Origin: Paraburkholderia sp. Ac-20340
Lineage (GTDB): Bacteria; Pseudomonadota; Gammaproteobacteria; Burkholderiales; Burkholderiaceae
Length of the DNA stretch: 64,000 nucleotides
Direction of reading: 5' to 3'
Assembly (NCBI RefSeq): GCF_017104965.1
Contig: NZ_JAAGPR010000030.1
Coordinates: 43,860-107,859 of the forward strand
Positions 60,271-64,000 of this stretch are shown one piece after another. The notes under the pieces are model-generated. The model had not been told where the DNA came from. It made no database searches and worked only from the letters and a program-made list of their open reading frames with translations. The stretch's first letter is position 1. Each line of letters starts with the position of its first letter. The position numbers and the translations under genes are program-made.

Positions 60271-60954
60271 TCAGGCGCGCGGGCCGCCGAGGCGATAACG
60301 ACGCACGTCGTAGGTCGTCACCCACGCAGGCCGATAGACGGCAATCAGCGCCGTAGCCATGCCGGTGAACCACGCTTCGCCGGACGCGAGCAGGAATACG
60401 CTGAACGCATAGCCCACGGGCAGGGTCAGCATGGAGCCGTCATTGAGCGCGATATGGGTACCGAGCGCGAGATAGGCCGCTGCCGAAACCGCAATGGCAG
60501 GCGAGACGAAACCCTGACCGACGATAAACATGAAGAGGTTGCGCGGCAACCAGGCGACACAGGCGCGCTGCAGCAATGTCGACACGCCAACCGGGAAAGC
60601 GCCGAACACAAGGAAGGTGAGGGCGACGCCGTCCCAGGGCGCATCGAACACCAAAGCGGCCAATGCAACCACGACCGCCATGGCGACGAGCGCCAGCCCC
60701 CAGTCGAACAGCGTGACTACGAGGGTGGCGCCGAGCAGATGCAGCACGGTGCCGTCCTCGAGCCAGGCGTTGCTCGCCCACAGCACGGCGATGGCCACGA
60801 TGATGGCGAGCCAGACGTGCTGGAGCGTGGCATCCTGCAGACGCTTGAATGGGTTGTTCCATAACGCGAGCGCGAGCAAACCCGCCGATGCAATCCATGC
60901 AACGACGATCACCCAGAACGGAAGCGGCGTATAGAGGAATCCCATGTGCTTCAT
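60271..60954 (-). CDS. Polytopic membrane protein, ECF-transporter (CbiM)-permease-like
   Basis: A 227-aa integral membrane protein with about seven helices that begins MKHMGFLYTPLPFW. Features such as APWDGVALTFLVFGAFPVGVS, LPRNLFMFIVGQGFVSPAIAV and the C-terminal GEAWFTGMATALIAVYRPAWV recall the CbiM/energy-coupling-factor permease family. No ATPase or S-component is nearby, so the transport role is tentative. The open frame continues far upstream inside the LuxR gene, which is a shadow. ATG 60954, one base after the LuxR stop codon, is the sensible start, with coupling to it. Confidence 0.75.
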   Translation of the reverse strand: MKHMGFLYTPLPFWVIVVAWIASAGLLALALWNNPFKRLQDATLQHVWLAIIVAIAVLWASNAWLEDGTVLHLLGATLVVTLFDWGLALVAMAVVVALAALVFDAPWDGVALTFLVFGAFPVGVSTLLQRACVAWLPRNLFMFIVGQGFVSPAIAVSAAAYLALGTHIALNDGSMLTLPVGYAFSVFLLASGEAWFTGMATALIAVYRPAWVTTYDVRRYRLGGPRA

Positions 60955-60955
60955 A

Positions 60956-61897
60956 TTACTCGTTGGAGGGCAAAAGGTGTGCGCATCCGGGCGCTGCCTC
61001 CTGTTCTTCGATGCTCTCCTGAGTAGATTCCCTGGCTGGCTCAAGCGCTTGCGGCGCGGTGGCGACGTAGGGCGTGCCGTGTTCGGCGGCGAGCGGTAGC
61101 GCCTCGAGGGTGTCGTCTGTCCGCAACGGATAGAGGAACGGCGTTTTGCTGCGCTTGCGCAATGGTTTCTGGCCGTGTTCTCCGTATGAGGGTTTCTGTG
61201 CGCTCTCGCGACGTGTGCGCAACACCTGCAGCTGGCTGGCCAGCAGGCCGTTGTAGATCGCCACGGCGGCGGCGCGATTAGGTGCACCGAGTTGCTGGAA
61301 GATGCTCGCCAGATGAACCTTGACGGTGCCCTCGCTGATGCCGAGCGCACGGGCAATCATCTTGTTAGTGCTGCCCATGTGCACGCAACGCAGTATCTGC
61401 TCCTGGCGTGGCGAGAGTTCGATCCTGGGCGCGCCTTTGCGCAATGTTGCGCTGCCTCGCACGTTACGGCGCGGCGGTGCGGGCCAGGGCGTGGGCGGCC
61501 CGAACGAAGGACCGAAGATATCGGCCGGAACGTGGTCGCCGCCTAGCAGGATCAGTTCGAGCAGCTTGACGATCAGGATCGAATCGGTGGTGCGTCGGAT
61601 GATGCCGCGCGCGCCCTCGTGGAGCACGGCGCGCACGCTATGAGGCGGTTCGGTGCGATCGACCAGTACGGCGATGGGCAGGTTTCGATGCCGGTTCGCG
61701 AAATGACGCAACTCGCCCGGAAGGATGTCCTCGTGCCAGTCGATCACCAGCAGGTTAGGCGTAAAGCGCTGCATCGCGCGTTCGGCGCTGCGCCAGTCGG
61801 GCGCATCGTTAAAGCGTGCGCGTCGATCGATCTGTCGCAACAGCGCCTTGAGTCCTTCGCGCCGTTCGGCGTCCGGATTGAATACCGCAAACCGCAT
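60956..61897 (-). CDS. LuxR-type response-regulator-like transcription factor
   Basis: A 313-aa regulator. Residues 1-115 look like a degenerate receiver domain (LLVIDWHED with Asp53, but RGIIRRTTDS where the conserved Lys should be). Residues 158-217 are a LuxR/NarL helix-turn-helix (LSPRQEQILRCVHMGSTNKM, then ISEGTVKVHLASIFQQL). Residues about 225-313 are an unusual polar tail. ATG 61897 has a strong GAGGAGGG site. It is followed one base later by the ECF-type permease gene, its likely co-transcribed partner. No histidine kinase is adjacent. Confidence 0.85.
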   Translation of the reverse strand: MRFAVFNPDAERREGLKALLRQIDRRARFNDAPDWRSAERAMQRFTPNLLVIDWHEDILPGELRHFANRHRNLPIAVLVDRTEPPHSVRAVLHEGARGIIRRTTDSILIVKLLELILLGGDHVPADIFGPSFGPPTPWPAPPRRNVRGSATLRKGAPRIELSPRQEQILRCVHMGSTNKMIARALGISEGTVKVHLASIFQQLGAPNRAAAVAIYNGLLASQLQVLRTRRESAQKPSYGEHGQKPLRKRSKTPFLYPLRTDDTLEALPLAAEHGTPYVATAPQALEPARESTQESIEEQEAAPGCAHLLPSNE

Positions 61898-62043
61898 GGT
61901 GATGCCCTCCTCTCTGGTCATGCCTCTCGAAATATCGGGTGCTGGATGCGTTGCGTGTCCCGTTTTGAAACCGGGGCAACAGCATCATCATGACAAAAAG
62001 AATGGCTTCCGACGGCCTGTCCAGATGGCGTAGGACGTAGGGC

Positions 62044-62071
62044 AAAAAAAAGTCCCGCACAGAGGCGGGAC
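62044..62071 (-). terminator. Terminator of the DUF2863 gene
   Basis: On the minus strand GTCCCGC pairs with GCGGGAC across a short loop and is followed by a run of eight T, 24 bp after the stop codon. Confidence 0.85.
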
Positions 62072-62094
62072 CAGCTAGGAAAACGTCGTGATAC

Positions 62095-63342
62095 TTAGTG
62101 GAAATGTGGCTGAACCGGCTCAGCATCTTCCGGCATCTCTGCGTGAACAATCTCACCGAGGGGATCGGCATAGAGCGGCACGCCGCAGTCGTCGCAGTAC
62201 TCGGGCTCGAAGCGGCCGGCGTGACGGCGAATATCGTTGATGCCGGATTCCTTCAGCAGCGCAACGATCTCTTCGAGCGGGCCGCCTCCTACATTTTCCT
62301 CGGCCGGTTCTTCGTCGATGTCAGCGTCGCCATTCTCGCGGCCATAAAGCGGCCAGACGACACCGTAAAGAACGTCGTTGCTGCCGCGCTTCGTGAAGCC
62401 GACGCGGTACTCGTCGATGCGTCGCTCGCCGAAGCCCGCGACAACCGCGCGCAGGTCCTGGGCAGTAGCGCCGATTGTGTCGAGTAGATAGCGCACGGCA
62501 GTGCGGATCGTGTGCGGGCGCACGCGCTCGTCGGCGTCGCGACAGGCCGAGTAGTAGGCATCCGGCAGCAGGCATTCGAATTCGCAGCCCGGCATCGCCA
62601 CGGCAAGATTCGCGCCGCCTTGCGTCGCCCATTGTTCGAGGCACTGGCTGCGCTCGATACGCGCGCCGTTCTCTTCTTCCTGCCAGCGGAACAGCGCGGT
62701 GCCGACCGGCGCGGCAACCACGGCCAGCAGGAAGCGCGGATCGGCGAGGATCGGCGAAGTTTCGGGCAGCTCGCTCGCACTGATCTTCGCGGCGGTGCCG
62801 TTGAGTGCCGCTTGCGTGAGCTGTTGCGCGAGACGCCAGGTTTCGACGTGATGGCGCGGCAGTTGATCGATGCTATAGAGATAGGGCGCCATCGCGACGC
62901 GCGCGCCGCTCGCGAGCACATGCGCCTGCAGATGCGTGCGCAGCGCATCCGCCGATTCGGCCTTCAGCGGACCCGACGGAATCACATAGCGCGTCCAGGC
63001 GAGCACGGGCGCGGCGACCAGCAGCGTCTCGTATTGCACGCCTTCGTGCTCGACGACGAACGACTCGCTATGGGTCTCGGCCATGTCTGCGAGCGCACCG
63101 TAGGCATCTGGGTGGTTTTGCTGCAAATGATCGAGCGCGGCGTCGAGCGTAGTCTGATTGCCGTTGCGCACGACTTTCGCGAGCAGCGTGTCGAGCTTGG
63201 CCTCCCAGAAGCGGTCTTCGGTGCGGCTGCCCGAAGCAAACAGGGCGAGCGACAGGCCTACAAGCTTGTCGGCGTCAGGAGGGAGGCGTTTGGCGATTCG
63301 CGAGCGCATAAATCTTGTAAGTTGGGATGCGGAGAACCCCAT
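62095..63342 (-). CDS. DUF2863 family protein
   Basis: A 415-aa cytosolic protein that I recognise as the betaproteobacterial DUF2863 type; no function is known. It starts FMRSRIAKRLPPDADKLVGL and has regions QTTLDAALDHLQQNHPDAYGALADMAET and RPHTIRTAVRYLLDTIGAT. It ends in an acidic, zinc-ribbon-like segment, PEYCDDCGVPLYADPLGE, and a His-containing C-terminus. ATG 63342 is used; ATG 63309 is an alternative nearer the conserved part. It is divergent from the rRNA operon promoters. Confidence 0.82.
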   Translation of the reverse strand: MGFSASQLTRFMRSRIAKRLPPDADKLVGLSLALFASGSRTEDRFWEAKLDTLLAKVVRNGNQTTLDAALDHLQQNHPDAYGALADMAETHSESFVVEHEGVQYETLLVAAPVLAWTRYVIPSGPLKAESADALRTHLQAHVLASGARVAMAPYLYSIDQLPRHHVETWRLAQQLTQAALNGTAAKISASELPETSPILADPRFLLAVVAAPVGTALFRWQEEENGARIERSQCLEQWATQGGANLAVAMPGCEFECLLPDAYYSACRDADERVRPHTIRTAVRYLLDTIGATAQDLRAVVAGFGERRIDEYRVGFTKRGSNDVLYGVVWPLYGRENGDADIDEEPAEENVGGGPLEEIVALLKESGINDIRRHAGRFEPEYCDDCGVPLYADPLGEIVHAEMPEDAEPVQPHFH

Positions 63343-63501
63343 ATTCTAGTCTGTTCCGCGCGGGACATCGGTTTGGCCTACAGGCCGGCCGGGGGCGGGG
63401 AGATTGCTGCGTCGCGGGGTCGCGCTATTGAGATAGTGGCGGTGGTAAGGCGCAGTGCGACGGCGCAGTTCGAAGGGAGTGGGGCGCCGCGAAAAAAAGC
63501 C

Positions 63502-63530
63502 TTGCAATGTGTCACGTGCGTGACTAGAAT
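63502..63530 (+). promoter_or_regulatory. rRNA operon promoter P1
   Basis: TTGCAA (63502-63507), 17-bp spacer, TAGAAT (63525-63530), preceded by an A-rich tract (AAAAAAAG) that could act as an UP element. It lies about 400 bp before 16S rRNA. Nothing else is seen between it and the DUF2863 start. Confidence 0.6.
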
Positions 63531-63629
63531 TCCGCTCCTTCGCTGCACGCCGTACCGTAGCGAAGCCGCCGACGAAACACGGCGGTTCGATCCGGCAGCG
63601 TCTTTTAAGCAGTAGCGTAAAAAAAGATG

Positions 63630-63658
63630 TTGACGAAACGAAGAAGAGCCTTCATAAT
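63630..63658 (+). promoter_or_regulatory. rRNA operon promoter P2
   Basis: TTGACG (63630-63635), 17-bp spacer, CATAAT (63653-63658), with an A7 UP-like tract just upstream. It is a stronger match than P1 and 128 bp downstream of it. The predicted start is near 63665. Confidence 0.75.
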
Positions 63659-63732
63659 CTCGTTTCTCTGCTGCTGACGCAGCGACGCAGAACCCGCCGG
63701 AAAGCTTTGTGTCTGGCTGGTGTTCGCGAATC

Positions 63733-63742
63733 GATCTTTAAA
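63733..63742 (+). promoter_or_regulatory. boxA antitermination element of the rrn leader
   Basis: GATCTTTAAA resembles boxA (TGCTCTTTAA), which recruits NusB/S10 to prevent termination in rRNA operons. It sits in the leader between P2 and 16S, as expected. Confidence 0.55.
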
Positions 63743-63929
63743 AATTTACAGCCGATAAGTGTGGGCGCTTGATGATAATGCGGCCCGATGAGTTCCTCGG
63801 AATTCACCGGGAGTGGCAAAAGTATCAAGAGTCTCACACAAAAGTAAGTCAGGTTTTTGAAGTAATTCAAATTCCTGTCAGCTTTGAGTGAGCGACCGGT
63901 TCGAGAGAACCGAAAACAGTAACAGGTTT

Positions 63930-64000
63930 AAACTGAAGAGTTTGATCCTGGCTCAGATTGAACGCTGGCGGCATGCCTTACACATGCAAGTCGAACGGCA
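63930..64000 (+). rRNA. rrs: 16S ribosomal RNA (5' end, partial)
   Basis: The sequence AAACTGAAGAGTTTGATC, followed by the universal CTGGCTCAGATTGAACGC (27F primer region) and GGCATGCCTTACACATGCAA, is the 5' end of 16S rRNA. GGCATGCCTTACACATGCAA is typical of betaproteobacteria. The gene runs off the right edge of the window. Confidence 0.98.

Noticed and set aside
63652..63870. 72-codon minus-strand frame in the rRNA leader
   Set aside because: Lies across the rrn promoter, boxA and leader RNA region; AT-rich composition explains it.

Overview
The window looks like chromosomal core DNA of a Burkholderiaceae bacterium (Burkholderia, Paraburkholderia or Caballeronia). The evidence is uniformly high GC with strong G/C third positions, an ilvI-ilvH-ilvC / psd-pssA / leuA / rpsO-pnp / tpiA-secG-tRNA-Leu-nuoA..N gene order, and a betaproteobacterial 16S rRNA start at the right edge. 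This assignment rests on recalled gene order and protein similarity, not on a database search. I see no insertion sequence, prophage, integrase or CRISPR array.

Layout. 1-7 kb: end of an unidentified gene, a large FtsX-like ABC permease, truncated haemoglobin, AlaX-type editing protein, DUF924, then on the minus strand an SDR oxidoreductase, a LOG-family phosphoribohydrolase and a TetR regulator. 7-10.2 kb (minus): metallophosphoesterase, GT4 glycosyltransferase and diacylglycerol kinase. They form what looks like a PlcP-Agt-Dgk lipid-remodelling operon, preceded by a Pho-box-like repeat. 10.3-12.8 kb (minus): sigma factor, DUF3619, DUF3106 and RDD proteins, which resemble a trans-envelope signalling cassette. 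13.2-20.5 kb (plus): branched-chain amino acid genes ilvI, ilvH and ilvC, then psd and pssA (phosphatidylethanolamine synthesis), then leuA. leuA is preceded by an apparently leaderless 27-codon leader ORF rich in rare CTA leucine codons. 20.6-28.3 kb: lipoprotein, orphan LivK-type binding protein, rpsO, pnp with a structured leader, quinone oxidoreductase, tpiA, secG and tRNA-Leu(GAG). 28.5-43.8 kb: all 14 genes of respiratory complex I (nuoA-N) plus DUF2818. 44-48.7 kb: Nudix hydrolase, then DUF1178, two acyl-CoA dehydrogenases and two MaoC hydratases behind a palindromic operator. 48.7-56.5 kb: two glutathione transferases and a minus-strand operon (47-aa ORF, enoyl-CoA hydratase, histidine phosphatase, APH-type kinase, acyl-CoA dehydrogenase) that resembles a split ACAD10/ACAD11 hydroxyacyl-CoA system, then methionine aminotransferase. 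56.6-64 kb: PIN protein, YaaA, M14 carboxypeptidase, a secreted Lys/Ser-rich protein, an ECF-type permease, a LuxR regulator, DUF2863, tandem rrn promoters and the first ~70 nt of 16S rRNA.

How they fit together. Complex I supplies proton-motive force. The two acyl-CoA clusters would feed it reduced cofactors. pssA/psd make the main phospholipid, which the putative PlcP-Agt pathway could replace with glycolipid when phosphate is short. The most interesting items are the Pho-box lipid-remodelling operon, the leuA leader, the sigma/DUF3619/DUF3106 cassette and the split kinase/acyl-CoA dehydrogenase operon. All functional statements are sequence-based inference.
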